Positions 1 to 9,035 of a stretch of DNA of 35,558 nt are shown piece by piece. The notes beneath the pieces were generated by a model. That model searched no databases. It was not told the DNA's origin and saw only the letters and a list, made by a program, of their open reading frames with translations. This DNA comes from VGWB01 sp964480945 (GTDB taxonomy: Bacteria; Bacteroidota; Ignavibacteria; UBA10030): positions 1 through 35,558 of the forward strand of contig CAYZRX010000036.1 in the NCBI GenBank assembly GCA_964480945.1, given 5' to 3'. Both the position numbers and the translations under genes were made by a program. Positions within the stretch are counted from its first letter, which is position 1. Every line of letters starts with the position of its first letter.

Positions 1-17
1 TTTTGTTTGCGTGGTAC

Positions 18-44
18 AGGAGCGGTGTTCGCAGCACCGCTCCT
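18..44 (-). terminator. Stem-loop downstream of lipoprotein gene 1
   Basis: A perfect 10-bp inverted repeat (18-27 with 35-44) encloses a 7-nt loop. It lies 77 nt past the stop codon of the minus-strand lipoprotein gene. No clear U-tract follows on the minus strand, so it may be a weak terminator or an mRNA 3'-end stabiliser. Confidence 0.4.
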
Positions 45-120
45 CGTGTTTATTCGTGCTTTGAAGGGTCCAACTCTATCCTCCTTCCACCCCTACATCG
101 ATTGGCTCTGTCGGGCACGA

Positions 121-1173
121 CTACTTCCCGTGCAGGACATAGGAAACTCCATAATTGTTCCCTATGGCAAATGCCTCTCTGCCGTTTGTCCACACACCGT
201 AGAGCGCGACATCGCTCGGGACCAACCCATCGGGTAACGCGATTTGCTCCCATGTAGATCCGTCCCAATGGAAGATGACAGGGCCTTCTTGCCAACCGAC
301 GGCTAAGATATTGTCTGGTCCCGTGCCTCCCATGCGAATGATGGTTGCCCGAGTGCTGTACACCTGAACCCATCGGTCTGTCTCCCATTGAAAGATCGCA
401 AACGCTGCGCAGCTATAATACACGCCGGGCGCAGGAGTATAAACAGCGTATAATCCGAACCGAGGATCACTCGAATGTTGTGACCGGTACTGCATATCCA
501 GCAGAGACCACTGAGTCCCATTTCGAACAAAACACAACACCGAATCATCCAACGTCCCTTTCCACGTATTCCCTACAGCGAACATTTGTCTCTCATCACC
601 CCCTATTGCACTGATGAAGAGCCCTGGATACAAGGTGTCCACGCTCCATTTGATTCCATCATAATGGATCACTCTCCCATCACTCGAACCAAAGAACATG
701 TTCTGCGAGGATGTCCCCCAGACTGATTTCAGCCCGCGGCTGCCCATATGCCAAGGCAGCATGCTTTTCCAGTGTCTTCCATCATAGTGCAAAACCACAG
801 CACTATCGAGCTTTGGATCTGGGTAGAGCTGCGCACCTGCCACCCAGATATCATCCGGTCCGAAGCCCCTCATCTGCCAGAGATAGTTGTAATCCCCCGA
901 TGGCAGGAGAACGCTCGTCCACTGTTTTCCATCGTAATGATACATCGCGCCCTGCAGCCCGCTTATCATGCTAAAACCACTGACATAGACATTCGTTGGC
1001 GAGCTAGCCCAGAGTGAGTACATCGCTGTCGAAGAGCTATTAGGGTAAGCGAGCATTGTCGCGTCCCAAGAGTATTCCCGCGGATTCTTGAACTCGGGCT
1101 CTGTTGGACTTCTCTTGCAGCTGATCTGCAATAAAATCAGCGCGAAAATGAACAGAGTCGACAAGCGAGACAT
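121..1173 (-). CDS. Lipoprotein with YDG-W beta-propeller-like repeats (paralogue 1)
   Basis: This is a 350-aa predicted lipoprotein. The N-terminus is a short hydrophobic signal ending in a lipobox-like LLQISC, so Cys19 is the probable lipidated residue, followed by KRSPTEP. The body consists of degenerate repeats of about 45-60 residues with the pattern W-(A/G)-x-S...D-(I/V)-(W/Y)-V-x-G...H-Y-D-G-x-x-W, which suggests a beta-propeller facing the periplasm or cell surface. No catalytic residues are recognisable, so no enzymatic role is proposed. The ATG has a good ribosome site (GGAGAACAA). The gene downstream of 1335-2357 is a clear paralogue with the same architecture, so the pair arose by tandem duplication. 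A ligand or partner cannot be deduced; binding or scaffolding at the envelope is the most that the fold suggests. Confidence 0.8.
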   Translation of the reverse strand: MSRLSTLFIFALILLQISCKRSPTEPEFKNPREYSWDATMLAYPNSSSTAMYSLWASSPTNVYVSGFSMISGLQGAMYHYDGKQWTSVLLPSGDYNYLWQMRGFGPDDIWVAGAQLYPDPKLDSAVVLHYDGRHWKSMLPWHMGSRGLKSVWGTSSQNMFFGSSDGRVIHYDGIKWSVDTLYPGLFISAIGGDERQMFAVGNTWKGTLDDSVLCFVRNGTQWSLLDMQYRSQHSSDPRFGLYAVYTPAPGVYYSCAAFAIFQWETDRWVQVYSTRATIIRMGGTGPDNILAVGWQEGPVIFHWDGSTWEQIALPDGLVPSDVALYGVWTNGREAFAIGNNYGVSYVLHGK

Positions 1174-1272
1174 TTGTTCTCCTTTCTTTCAGCCGGTCGC
1201 AGTTCCCCCCTAACACCAGGAAATCATCAAACTGTCCGGAGGTGAACAGCCTCAACTTCTTGCCAGCAACAA

Positions 1273-1308
1273 GAGGGATGGTGGTCACACACCATCCCTC
1301 ATTTTTTT
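1273..1308. terminator. Terminator-like hairpin between the two lipoprotein genes
   Basis: An 11-bp perfect stem (1273-1283 with 1290-1300) has a 6-nt loop. On the plus strand it is followed by A and seven T (1302-1308), the classic intrinsic-terminator form, although the flanking genes run on the minus strand. Read on the minus strand the stem follows the stop of the 1335-2357 gene but lacks a clean U-tract. It may stop antisense transcription, or act as a bidirectional terminator. Confidence 0.55.
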
Positions 1309-1334
1309 ACTCAGTTTTCTCTCCCTATGGTCGT

Positions 1335-2357
1335 CTATCTCCCATGCACAATCAGCGTCTTAATGGGTACGGACACCTCACCCATGCTGAACACTGCATA
1401 GTCTGTGCACCAAACTGACGAGAGAGTGGCTCCCTCGAAACTGGTATTCTCCACTTGGCGCCAAGCCTGCCCATCGAAATGGTACATAGCAATCCCAACA
1501 GTAAATGCGTTGCTTGCGCTTGACGCATACAAGCACGAAAGGCCACCAGGAGGCACGTACAGCTCTTTTTGCCATTTGCCGTCTCGTCGAGCGTAGATCC
1601 CGTCATATCCAACCGAGTACAGTGTTCTTCCGATCGTGCCCAACCGTGCGTCTCCGAATCCTGTGCTGAAAACACTTATCTGCATCGAATCAATAGCTGT
1701 CCAAACTGTACCATCGTAGTGAAATATGACTCTGTAGTTGCGAGTGTAGTCGACCTGATCAATGATTCGAGTGCCAAGAAAGTAAACATCATCGGATGCA
1801 AGTCCTTTGATATCCTTGATGTCCAGGTTCGAGTCAATTGGCACCTTGGCCCATTTGACCCCATCGTAATGAAACAGACTCCCAGCGTGGCCCCCGACCC
1901 AGACATCGTGCGAGCCAGAACCCCACACTGTCAGGAGCTCACGGCCGCCTGGCGCAGACTGTTCCACCCACCTGTACCCGTCATAGTGGATGATAAGACT
2001 GGAGTCCATTCCGAATCCTCCCCAGCCGCCAACCGCAAGAACATCGTTCGGCCCGAAGCCGTAGATTCCAAAGTAATCACCGAGATGTGTAATTGGTGAC
2101 CCCGGCCCAACAGCCATCGGTACGCTTTTCCACGACTGACCGTCGTAGCGAACTATCGCGTTGCTGAACCCCACCATGTAAACGTTCGTGCTTGATGTTC
2201 CCCACATGGCCCACATATCAGCGTCAAGCGTATCAGCCGTCCAAACGTATTCGCTGGGGTCTTTCATCACAGGCTCGGTCGGCCCACGCTTGCAGCTGAA
2301 GGTAGATATTAGAAGCACAGCTACTAGGAAGCACACAATTAAAAGCTCACAACGCAT
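1335..2357 (-). CDS. Lipoprotein with YDG-W beta-propeller-like repeats (paralogue 2)
   Basis: This 340-aa protein is the tandem paralogue of the lipoprotein at 121-1173. The hydrophobic signal ends in STFSC and is followed by KRGPTEP, then the shared D-P-x-E-Y-x-W start of the mature domain. Repeats such as VWGSGSHDVWVGGHAGSLFH (about residues 140-160) alternate with YDG-x-x-W turns, giving five to six blades by eye. The lipobox is non-canonical (Phe at -2), as often seen in Bacteroidota-like lineages. A strong Shine-Dalgarno (GGGAGGTAGTGTT before ATG) supports the start. A candidate promoter lies about 265 nt upstream. Function unknown; a surface-exposed binding propeller is an inference. 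Confidence 0.8.
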   Translation of the reverse strand: MRCELLIVCFLVAVLLISTFSCKRGPTEPVMKDPSEYVWTADTLDADMWAMWGTSSTNVYMVGFSNAIVRYDGQSWKSVPMAVGPGSPITHLGDYFGIYGFGPNDVLAVGGWGGFGMDSSLIIHYDGYRWVEQSAPGGRELLTVWGSGSHDVWVGGHAGSLFHYDGVKWAKVPIDSNLDIKDIKGLASDDVYFLGTRIIDQVDYTRNYRVIFHYDGTVWTAIDSMQISVFSTGFGDARLGTIGRTLYSVGYDGIYARRDGKWQKELYVPPGGLSCLYASSASNAFTVGIAMYHFDGQAWRQVENTSFEGATLSSVWCTDYAVFSMGEVSVPIKTLIVHGR

Positions 2358-2746
2358 AACACTACCTCCCGATTCGATGGGGCCTTACTTTCGTGCTAAC
2401 CTTGTCACCATTGCAAACTGCGCGGTTGTTGAGCTTTCCTGCACAGAAGCGCCAGAGCGACCCACCGAGACAATGAGCAATAATCGTTTACACCTGTTGC
2501 TGACCGACCGCGCCCGGCACCGAACATCTATTCTGGACTTCTTTTTTGTGCTTGTTGAGTGATGCCAAGCCTGATGCGGTGCATGCGGGGCCCTCCCCAA
2601 CTGCTGAATCAAACCCTAACCTGTGCCTAAGGTACGATCTGCAGATTGGCAAGTCAATAGCAAGAATATGCTAGCAAACTTTGAATGTGCCTCCGCGCAC
2701 AAGAACATACCCGCGAACAGGTTGCCCAACTGCGCCGATCACTTTC
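2358..2746. other. Intergenic region upstream of lipoprotein paralogue 2
   Basis: About 390 nt without a convincing gene. It holds the predicted long leader and promoter of the minus-strand lipoprotein gene and the 3' flank of the response-regulator gene. No repeat or structured RNA was recognised. Confidence 0.5.
2629..2657 (-). promoter_or_regulatory. Candidate sigma70-type promoter for 1335-2357
   Basis: On the minus strand TTGACT (2652-2657) is separated by exactly 17 nt from TACCTT (2629-2634). The -10 is the same hexamer as in the candidate promoter before the molybdenum hydroxylase. It would give a leader of about 265 nt. Bacteroidetes often use a different promoter consensus, so the match is suggestive only. 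Confidence 0.4.
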
Positions 2747-3484
2747 CTAAAGGATGTGCTCCCTCATAGCCTTCGTTACCGTAGCACTACGCTTATGCAC
2801 GCCGAACTTGTTATAGATGTTCCTCAGGTGCGACACAACAGTGTGATAGCTGATCTGGCGTCGTTCAGAAATCTCCTTTATTGTCAGACCATCAACAAGA
2901 GACTCGAGAATCTCCCTTTCCCTCTGAGTAAGCCTATACACATCTTGACCCTGCGATCCGGCCCGCTTTGACCGTCTCGCCGCCACTTGGTCCCTCCCGG
3001 ATGACAGAAAAAGCGACTTGGGAACGTTGGGATCCAGGAAGATCTCACCGTCGTGAACCCTTTCAATTGCGTGCACCAACATCGGCAGAGGTGAACTCTT
3101 CAGCACATATCCAGTTGCACCAAATCGAATCGCGTCGCGGACGGACCTTTTCGTGTCACGGATGGTGTACCCTACGAGTTTCGCTCCTCGGATCTCACCG
3201 CGTATGCTCCTCAAAGGCTCCATTGCGTTAACGTTTGGAAGGCTGAAATCCATCACTACCACGTCTGGGGATAGCTTTCTTGTTTTTTGAATCGCTTCTT
3301 CGCCTCCGCGCGCCTGCCCGACGATCCTGATACTGTGTTTGGTCTTTAAGTACGCTTGTAATCCGCGCAACACACAAGGGTTGTTATCCACAACAAGCAC
3401 TCGGATTTTCCTCTTTCTTCCCGCCATACTGTTGCCCAGACTTCTGCGCAGCTTCAAGACCACAGCCGTTTGATTGTCAGCCAT
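2747..3484 (-). CDS. NarL/FixJ-family response regulator
   Basis: A 245-aa two-component response regulator. The receiver domain spans about residues 26-145: acidic pocket at Asp33 in LVVDNN, phospho-acceptor Asp79 in VVVMDFSLPN, the switch Thr107 (YTIRD) and conserved Lys129 (YVLKSS). A linker of about 35 residues leads to a LuxR-type helix-turn-helix at about 180-240 (LTQREREIL, TIKEIS, YHTVVSHLRNIYNKFGV). It should bind DNA after phosphorylation. No histidine kinase gene is adjacent, so it is an orphan here. The start is uncertain: the first ATG gives 19 extra residues before the receiver, and Met20 (MAGRKRK) fits the family better, but neither has a strong ribosome site. A TTGACA at 3504-3509 lies so close to the first ATG that it would fit transcription starting downstream of it. 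Confidence 0.9.
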   Translation of the reverse strand: MADNQTAVVLKLRRSLGNSMAGRKRKIRVLVVDNNPCVLRGLQAYLKTKHSIRIVGQARGGEEAIQKTRKLSPDVVVMDFSLPNVNAMEPLRSIRGEIRGAKLVGYTIRDTKRSVRDAIRFGATGYVLKSSPLPMLVHAIERVHDGEIFLDPNVPKSLFLSSGRDQVAARRSKRAGSQGQDVYRLTQREREILESLVDGLTIKEISERRQISYHTVVSHLRNIYNKFGVHKRSATVTKAMREHIL

Positions 3485-4328
3485 ATGCTCGCTTCTTCAA
3501 CCTTGTCAAACGCCTTCTGATTATTAGTGCATATTAACGATCAACCAGGAAAGACAGAACTTCGTCTCTCCGCGCCCAATGCTCCTCCTCAGCTGAGTGA
3601 AGAATCGCAGTTAAGATGCTGCAACTTCGACCCTCAGCGAGCTTGGGCCTCTGGTCTTGATGAAGTTGTGTGGATCTTTGTTTGCTCGGAGAGGCTACTT
3701 GCGGTGCAGGTTACACTGCCGGTGCATCCTTAACTCACAACTCTCTCGACGGTAGAATCTACGTTTCACACCAGGAATGCACACTACCGGAAACTCGGTA
3801 TTTTTCAAAAAGAGGCAGAAACAAGAAAAGCGCAATTTCAACCCGTCGTTATTGGCGAAGATGAACTTTGTGGCTTCGAATGCGCGCGTCTGCTGCGAGG
3901 GTGGTGTTCTTACTGACTCCTTGAGCTCACAATTGACTCCCTCTCCCGCCAAAATAACGCTCAGGACAGCCCCCTCAAGCACGAACAAATCTGAGTACAC
4001 AAGCTCGAATTCAACTAGGGGTAAGGAAAGAATCGAACAACGTCGAACAATCTTCACGTACGTTTGTTGGAATGTTCACACACTCGCGATGCGAGCAGGC
4101 TTGAACGAGAGCCATATGCGCCTCAGCGGTATCCGGTTCCACGGACCCAAGATCTTCGCGAAGGAAGTCATCAAGAAGTCATCGCCAGACGTGAAGCCAG
4201 GAGCCCGAGTTGAAAATCTTCACCGAACCTCAGCGCCAGCCGCTGCTAAACGGTACTAAGGGGAGACGCACTCTTCACTCTCTTCTTTGCGATTGCCATT
4301 ACTAAGCTGTGAAGAACCTCAGGTATTA
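3485..4328. other. Intergenic stretch, probably degraded sequence
   Basis: About 840 nt between the response regulator and the small ORF at 4329-4583. Open frames exist on both strands (for example 3777-4259 plus and 3695-4057 minus), but neither has a ribosome site or a recognisable domain, and they overlap each other antisense. I see no repeat, RNA or transposase remnant. Taken with the receptor remnant just downstream, decayed genes are a plausible origin. Confidence 0.4.
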
Positions 4329-4583
4329 CTAAGTGCCGTCTCTCAATCTGCGCAGCGATTGGGCCACGACTTCACCCACCGCCTCTCGTTTCTTCTGTTT
4401 CTCGGCCTCGGACACTGCTTGATATTCAACCTTCACACGGTATCCCTTCACACGCACCTCCCAGCTAGCTTCTCTTGCCGCCTGTTCGTCGAAGAAAGGA
4501 ACCAGCTCCTTGGGGCCGAAGAGCAGCACTTTACTTTGCTCCTCTGGAGGCAACTTCTCGCTCACCGCTCGGCGAATAACCAT
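4329..4583 (-). CDS. Small conserved-looking protein of unknown function
   Basis: An 84-aa charged protein, rich in Glu, Lys and Arg, starting at the second in-frame ATG (MVIRRAVSEK), which has AAGG just upstream. Starting at 4607 would add eight residues and begin inside the receptor remnant on the other strand. The sequence has a plausible fold: LLFGPKELVPFFDEQAAREA followed by a beta-rich segment with RVKGYRVKVEYQ, then a C-terminal amphipathic helix (AEKQKKREAVGEVVAQSL). No signal peptide or membrane segment is present. I do not recognise a family. Its amino-acid texture argues for a real protein, but it sits in a degraded region and could be non-functional. Confidence 0.5.
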   Translation of the reverse strand: MVIRRAVSEKLPPEEQSKVLLFGPKELVPFFDEQAAREASWEVRVKGYRVKVEYQAVSEAEKQKKREAVGEVVAQSLRRLRDGT

Positions 4584-4590
4584 CAACCTT

Positions 4591-4911
4591 GTTTTCGAGC
4601 CTCGCATTGCCGAGAGTTGGGTTTTGAGTCTGCGGTCCTACTATGGAAGTGGCTTTTCATATGTGAATGACCTTCCCGGCACACGGAGCTATTTCTTCAA
4701 TCACTATCCGGACTACAAACGACTCGACCTTCGCCTCAACTACTTCTTCACAATGGGGCCTCTCAAGTCAACTGCGTTTGTCGAGATAACAAACCTCTTC
4801 TCAATGCGAAACGTACGTTCGTTTAAAGGGACTCTCCAAGATCCCTCGACCCCGGACTACAACCTGCTTCTTCCTATGATCATCAATGTTGGACTCCGAT
4901 TTGAGTACTAG
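4591..4911 (+). pseudogene. 3' remnant of a TonB-dependent receptor-type outer-membrane protein
   Basis: The plus-strand frame ending at the TAG at 4909-4911 encodes about 106 residues typical of the end of a TonB-dependent receptor barrel: alternating aromatic strands (YYGSGFSYVND), the PDYKRLDLRLNYFF strand, TAFVEITNLF, and a terminal strand LLLPMIINVGLRFEY ending in an aromatic as barrel-assembly signals do. The plug and most of the barrel are missing. Upstream of about 4590 the frame loses any such character and overlaps the antisense small ORF, so the gene is cut by a deletion or insertion there. This is inferred from residue pattern; no full-length copy lies in the window. Confidence 0.7.
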
Positions 4912-5042
4912 GATAGGACCCGCTCTGTTTAAGCATCAAGCGGAGGGAGCCAACGCGTGTAAGCGCAGACAGTGAGGTTCCGTTGTCGCATCTTTCAGAG
5001 AGAATCGACGAGAAGCGCGATGTCAAAGTGGAGAATAGAGGT

Positions 5043-6860
5043 TCACAGCTTTGTCGCCACCACAACCACCGCCTTCGCAGTGGCGAGCGTTCCACCCTGG
5101 CTGTCGATTGCTTCGAGGAAGAGGATGTAGGGGCCGATCCGGACGCGCTGCTTGCCGTCGTCAAGCCCGTCCCAGACGATCTCGCCTTGGGGGCCGCTCA
5201 GCTCGGCGTTCGCAAGCGTCCGGAGCAACCGTCCCTTGATATCGAAGATCGTCATGCGGATGAGCGATGTGCTCGTCGGCAGGTTATATCGGATGATGCA
5301 GAAATCCTCAAATCCGTCTCCGTCCGGAGAAAACGGATTGGGGCTGATCGAGACGGAGGCACTGCTGGGAAGGCTGGTGGTGTAAATGGCGTTGGCTCTG
5401 CCTGGACTCCCGCCGGCCGGAACGGGTGACGTGCTCCAATTACGGCGATCGTTTGAGTCAATGTCCGGGTCGATCCGCTCCAGCGACCGGCCTTTCGTGT
5501 CGGTCACGTCGGGATGATGCCAGCTCGGGGAGTACGAAACGCTGTCGATCGTCTGTCCGGTTGCATCCCGCAGCACGATGTCGTCGCCGTCGTTGTTCAA
5601 TCCGAATCCGCCGGAGCGGTTCAGAATGAAGAGATGAACGGTCGGACTCGAGGAAGAAAGATAGGGGAACAGTGAGAGGATGGTCGATTCGGCCGCCACT
5701 ACAACGAAGTCGGCGGGCTGGATTGTGACGGATGATGTCGTGATCGTGAAGGTGTTGACGCCCGATGCGGTCGGCCGGTCGGAGAACTTCCACTGTGCGA
5801 GATCGACCGGAGCTGTCCCGCGATGGTAAAGCTCGATCCATTCATTTTGTTCCGAGAGAGGCTCGTACATGATCTCGTTGATGACGACGGAATTCTTCTC
5901 AGCCCCGATGCTGACCACGGCGCTTGCCGTGTCGTTCGCGGGATTCCCATCCTGTGCGTAGGAAAGGACGGCGAAGAAACGATGGGTGCCGGAGCCTGGC
6001 GGCGGATGGGTTGCCTCGACGAAGGCTGAGTCCGACGGATTCAGAGAGCCACCAGCGATTGTGGTGAAACGCTCTTCCGGGTCCGCGTTATCATTATGGT
6101 TTGAATCACTGAAAAACTGAACTTCATACCCGGCAGCTGCCAGCGTCCCGACGTTCTGAACGGTTGCCCGGAGGCCGATTGGCTGCGTGAACGGCGGCGT
6201 ACCCTCTTGGTTCATTTGGATGATGTCGAGACTCGTGACTGCGAGGTCAAACGCCGCTGCGGTTGTGATCGAGATGTCATCGAGGCGGAAGGTCCCGCTC
6301 GTTCCGCCGCTCGGGACTCCAATGAGTCTCCAACGAATGCGGACAGTTGCCTCGTTCGTCAGGGATGATGGCAGCGGGAGGGAGGTCAAAAAGTAGCCGG
6401 TGGCTCCGGGGTTTCGGATCGTGTCGCTCAACGCGATCGGGAATGTAGCTCCGTCGTCCGTCGAAGCTTCCACCAGCAATCCGGCCGTGTGCGTGGATGA
6501 TCGGGCGGTGTAAAATTCAAGCTTTGTCGGTGTCGCGGCTGAAAAGTCCAGTGTCGGACCTGTAACCGACTGCGGGATGGTCGCGTTCGTGGAGATGAGC
6601 GCGTAGGGAGTGGAGTGGGGTGAGGAGGTGGTTGAGATGAAGTCGCCCGAAGCCGAACGATTAGTGCTGGCGATCCAGCCGGGGGGAAGGGCCGGAGGTG
6701 TGACGGTACCGAAATGTTCCGTATAGGGGAAGGACGAGATCTGAGCGCTGACCGTTGAGGCCGCCAGAACGAAAAGGCAAAACAAGCTCAAAGCACGTTT
6801 GTGGAAAGGGTGCTTTTCTTCCCGTGGAAAGAAACGACTTCCAACACTCTGACCTATCAT
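5043..6860 (-). CDS. Large secreted protein: lamin-tail and FlgD-like Ig domains
   Basis: A 605-aa exported multidomain protein. A signal peptide (hydrophobic core about residues 23-38, cleavage near VSA-Q) is preceded by a long basic stretch, so a later start is possible. Domains in order: a MAM/jelly-roll-like module (about 45-205, opening FPYTEHFGTVTPPALPPGW and closing FRLDDISI); a CARDB-like domain (about 207-325, with TVQNVGTLAAAGYEVQFFSD); a lamin-tail domain (about 328-480, starting VVINEIMYEP and NEWIELYHRG); and a C-terminal FlgD-like Ig domain (about 505-600, SISPNPFSPDGDGFED). The last resembles gliding-associated C-terminal modules of Bacteroidota-like bacteria, but no canonical type IX sorting tail is evident. 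Probably a cell-surface or released structural/adhesive protein; no enzyme signature seen. Confidence 0.85.
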   Translation of the reverse strand: MIGQSVGSRFFPREEKHPFHKRALSLFCLFVLAASTVSAQISSFPYTEHFGTVTPPALPPGWIASTNRSASGDFISTTSSPHSTPYALISTNATIPQSVTGPTLDFSAATPTKLEFYTARSSTHTAGLLVEASTDDGATFPIALSDTIRNPGATGYFLTSLPLPSSLTNEATVRIRWRLIGVPSGGTSGTFRLDDISITTAAAFDLAVTSLDIIQMNQEGTPPFTQPIGLRATVQNVGTLAAAGYEVQFFSDSNHNDNADPEERFTTIAGGSLNPSDSAFVEATHPPPGSGTHRFFAVLSYAQDGNPANDTASAVVSIGAEKNSVVINEIMYEPLSEQNEWIELYHRGTAPVDLAQWKFSDRPTASGVNTFTITTSSVTIQPADFVVVAAESTILSLFPYLSSSSPTVHLFILNRSGGFGLNNDGDDIVLRDATGQTIDSVSYSPSWHHPDVTDTKGRSLERIDPDIDSNDRRNWSTSPVPAGGSPGRANAIYTTSLPSSASVSISPNPFSPDGDGFEDFCIIRYNLPTSTSLIRMTIFDIKGRLLRTLANAELSGPQGEIVWDGLDDGKQRVRIGPYILFLEAIDSQGGTLATAKAVVVVATKL

Positions 6861-6959
6861 TTTTATCCGTCCATAACTCCCCCCATGTTGGTGGAAAACT
6901 CAGGTAGATTCACGAAATCCCCTCGATAGATATGTGAGATTTTGGGAATCTCACGACGA

Positions 6960-8948
6960 TTATTCCGGCTTGGCCCGCATCGAATCCCACACCATATAGA
7001 CTAGCAGCAAGGCGTAAAGGCCGTAGCCCAGGATTTGTGCATTGATACTTCTCGGCCAATCGGTGGTCAGGAACGTCAGTGGCAGATTGACATTGCCGAA
7101 CCGCAGGAATGCCCCCAGGACGCCGAACAACGATCCGCCGGCCAGGAAGCCGGAGGCGATCAGCGTGCCGCGGGAGAGTCGTGCGTTGTTCAGCTTCTCG
7201 TCATCACTTCGGTGAGAGACCCACCAGGCGATCAGACCGCCGACGAGCAGCGGCGTGTTCAGCTCCTGCGGGATGTACATGCCGAGCGCGAAGGCCAGCG
7301 GCGGGACCTTCAGGACGAGGCACAGGAGCGCAATCACCGCGCCGACAATATAGAGCGTCCAGGGCACCTGAGCGTTGGACATCAGCGGCTGAATGACGGC
7401 GGCCATCGCGTTCGCCTGCGGCGCCACCAGGGAGTTGGGGCCCTTGAAACCATAGGTCTGATTCAAAATCATAATGACGACCCCAACGGTCGCAGCGGAG
7501 ACGAGGGAGCCGAGGAACTTCCAGCTCTCCTGTTTTTTCGGCGTCGAGCCGAGCCAGTAGCCGATTTTCAAATCGGTGATGAACGATCCCGCGACCGACA
7601 GTGCCGTGCAGACAACGCCGCCGATGACGAGCGCGCTGACCATGCCTGCAGTGCCGGAGAGCCCGACCTGTGTCAGGACAACTGAGGCCAGGATCAAGGT
7701 CATGAGGGTCATGCCGGAGACCGGGTTTGTGCCGACGATCGCGATGGCGTTGGCTGCCACGGTGGTAAACAGAAACGAAATGATGATGACCACGAGGAGA
7801 GCCACGATTGACTGAGTGAGCGTGGGCACCACACCGAGAACGAAGAACGCAAAGATCGCGAGCGTTGTCAGGATGATGAAGAGAACGACGAACGGCATCC
7901 TGATATCCGTCTGCCACCGCACCTCGGAGGTGCCGTCCGACTTCCTCGTGTGAAAAATCTCACCGTAGGCCAACACGACGGCGCCTTTGATAATCTTGGA
8001 GGAACGAATGATGCCGATGATGCCGGCCATCGCAATGCCGCCGATCCCGATATGGCGGACGTACGCGCGGAATATCTCGTCCGCGCTCATGTCGGCGATG
8101 AGCTTCGCGGCCGCTGTCCCCAGCGGTACCGTCAGCTGATGGCCGATGTTCTGGAAGAGCGGGATGAACACGAACCACGAAAGGAAGGAGCCCGCGCAAA
8201 TGATGGCAGCGTACTTCAGACCGATGATGTATCCTAATCCGACCACGATCGAGAGCGTATCGAGACGGAAGACGATCTTCATCTTGTCGGCAAGCGATGC
8301 TCCAAAGTCAACGACCCTCGATGTGACGACCTCCGACCACCATCCCAGGCTGCTGACGATGAAATCGTAGACCCCGCCGATGAGGCCGCTCACAACGAGC
8401 ACCAGCGCTTGCCTGCCGCCCCGTTCTCCCGCTATCAGAATTTCTGTCGTCGCGGTCGCCTCGGGAAACGGAAGCTTCCCGTGCATTTCCTTCACGAAGT
8501 ACTTTCGAAAGGGGATAAGGAAAAGGATGCCCAGGGACGCGCCGAACAGTGCGGAGAGGAACATCTTGAAGAAATTCGTCGGAAGATCGAGGATGTAGAG
8601 GGCAGGGATCGTGAAGATCGCCCCGGCGACGACGGCGCCGGAGGTGGAGCCGATGGATTGGATGATCACATTCTGTCCCAGGGCGTCCTTTCGCTTGGCG
8701 AGCGCTGAGATGCCCACGGCGAGGATGGCGATGGGAATGGCCGCTTCCATCACCTGCCCGATCTTCAAGCCGGAGTAGGCTGCTGCCGCGGAAAAGAGAA
8801 CGGCCATGACCAGGCCCCATACAACGGAATACGGGTTCACCTCCGCCACGCGGGCGACCGGATCCATGACTGGACGGTACGTTTCGCCTTCCTTCAGCTC
8901 CTTATAGGCATTCTCTGGCAAACCGCGCGGGGTTGTTTGCTGTTCCAT
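6960..8948 (-). CDS. OPT-family oligopeptide/metal-chelate transporter
   Basis: A 662-aa polytopic inner-membrane protein of the OPT superfamily, near the usual bacterial length. The N-terminal cytoplasmic leader ends in the family-typical region with NPYSVVWGLVMAVLF and AAYSGLKIGQVMEAAIP; conserved internal features include NVIIQSIGSTSGAV, GKLPFPEATATTEILIAGE and many Gly-rich hydrophobic segments, roughly 14-16 by eye. OPT proteins import oligopeptides or peptide-like metal chelates with protons. The neighbouring gene on the same strand is peptidase T, which fits peptide uptake followed by hydrolysis, although the two are separated by hairpins that may terminate transcription. The ATG opens the frame directly after a 110-nt gap. 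Confidence 0.92.
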   Translation of the reverse strand: MEQQTTPRGLPENAYKELKEGETYRPVMDPVARVAEVNPYSVVWGLVMAVLFSAAAAYSGLKIGQVMEAAIPIAILAVGISALAKRKDALGQNVIIQSIGSTSGAVVAGAIFTIPALYILDLPTNFFKMFLSALFGASLGILFLIPFRKYFVKEMHGKLPFPEATATTEILIAGERGGRQALVLVVSGLIGGVYDFIVSSLGWWSEVVTSRVVDFGASLADKMKIVFRLDTLSIVVGLGYIIGLKYAAIICAGSFLSWFVFIPLFQNIGHQLTVPLGTAAAKLIADMSADEIFRAYVRHIGIGGIAMAGIIGIIRSSKIIKGAVVLAYGEIFHTRKSDGTSEVRWQTDIRMPFVVLFIILTTLAIFAFFVLGVVPTLTQSIVALLVVIIISFLFTTVAANAIAIVGTNPVSGMTLMTLILASVVLTQVGLSGTAGMVSALVIGGVVCTALSVAGSFITDLKIGYWLGSTPKKQESWKFLGSLVSAATVGVVIMILNQTYGFKGPNSLVAPQANAMAAVIQPLMSNAQVPWTLYIVGAVIALLCLVLKVPPLAFALGMYIPQELNTPLLVGGLIAWWVSHRSDDEKLNNARLSRGTLIASGFLAGGSLFGVLGAFLRFGNVNLPLTFLTTDWPRSINAQILGYGLYALLLVYMVWDSMRAKPE

Positions 8949-9000
8949 AAGATTCGTCCTCGTTGGTTACTGAACGGTACGGTTTGAAAGATCACTGGTG

Positions 9001-9022
9001 GGACAAACATTCTTGTTTGTCC
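9001..9022. repeat. Perfect hairpin 1 (9-4-9) between pepT and the OPT gene
   Basis: Stem 9001-9009 pairs with 9014-9022 around a TTCT loop. Read on the minus strand it is a near copy of hairpin 2 (9036-9057), with the two units in opposite orientation. It may end pepT transcription, but it has no U-tract. Confidence 0.75.
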
Positions 9023-9035
9023 AAGATCGCCGGTT

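Noticed and set aside
3777..4259. A 160-codon plus-strand frame; its end (RFHGPKIFAKEVIKKSSPDV) faintly recalls the N-terminal part of an RNA methyltransferase
   Set aside because: The resemblance is too short and vague, there is no ribosome site, and the frame overlaps another open frame antisense.
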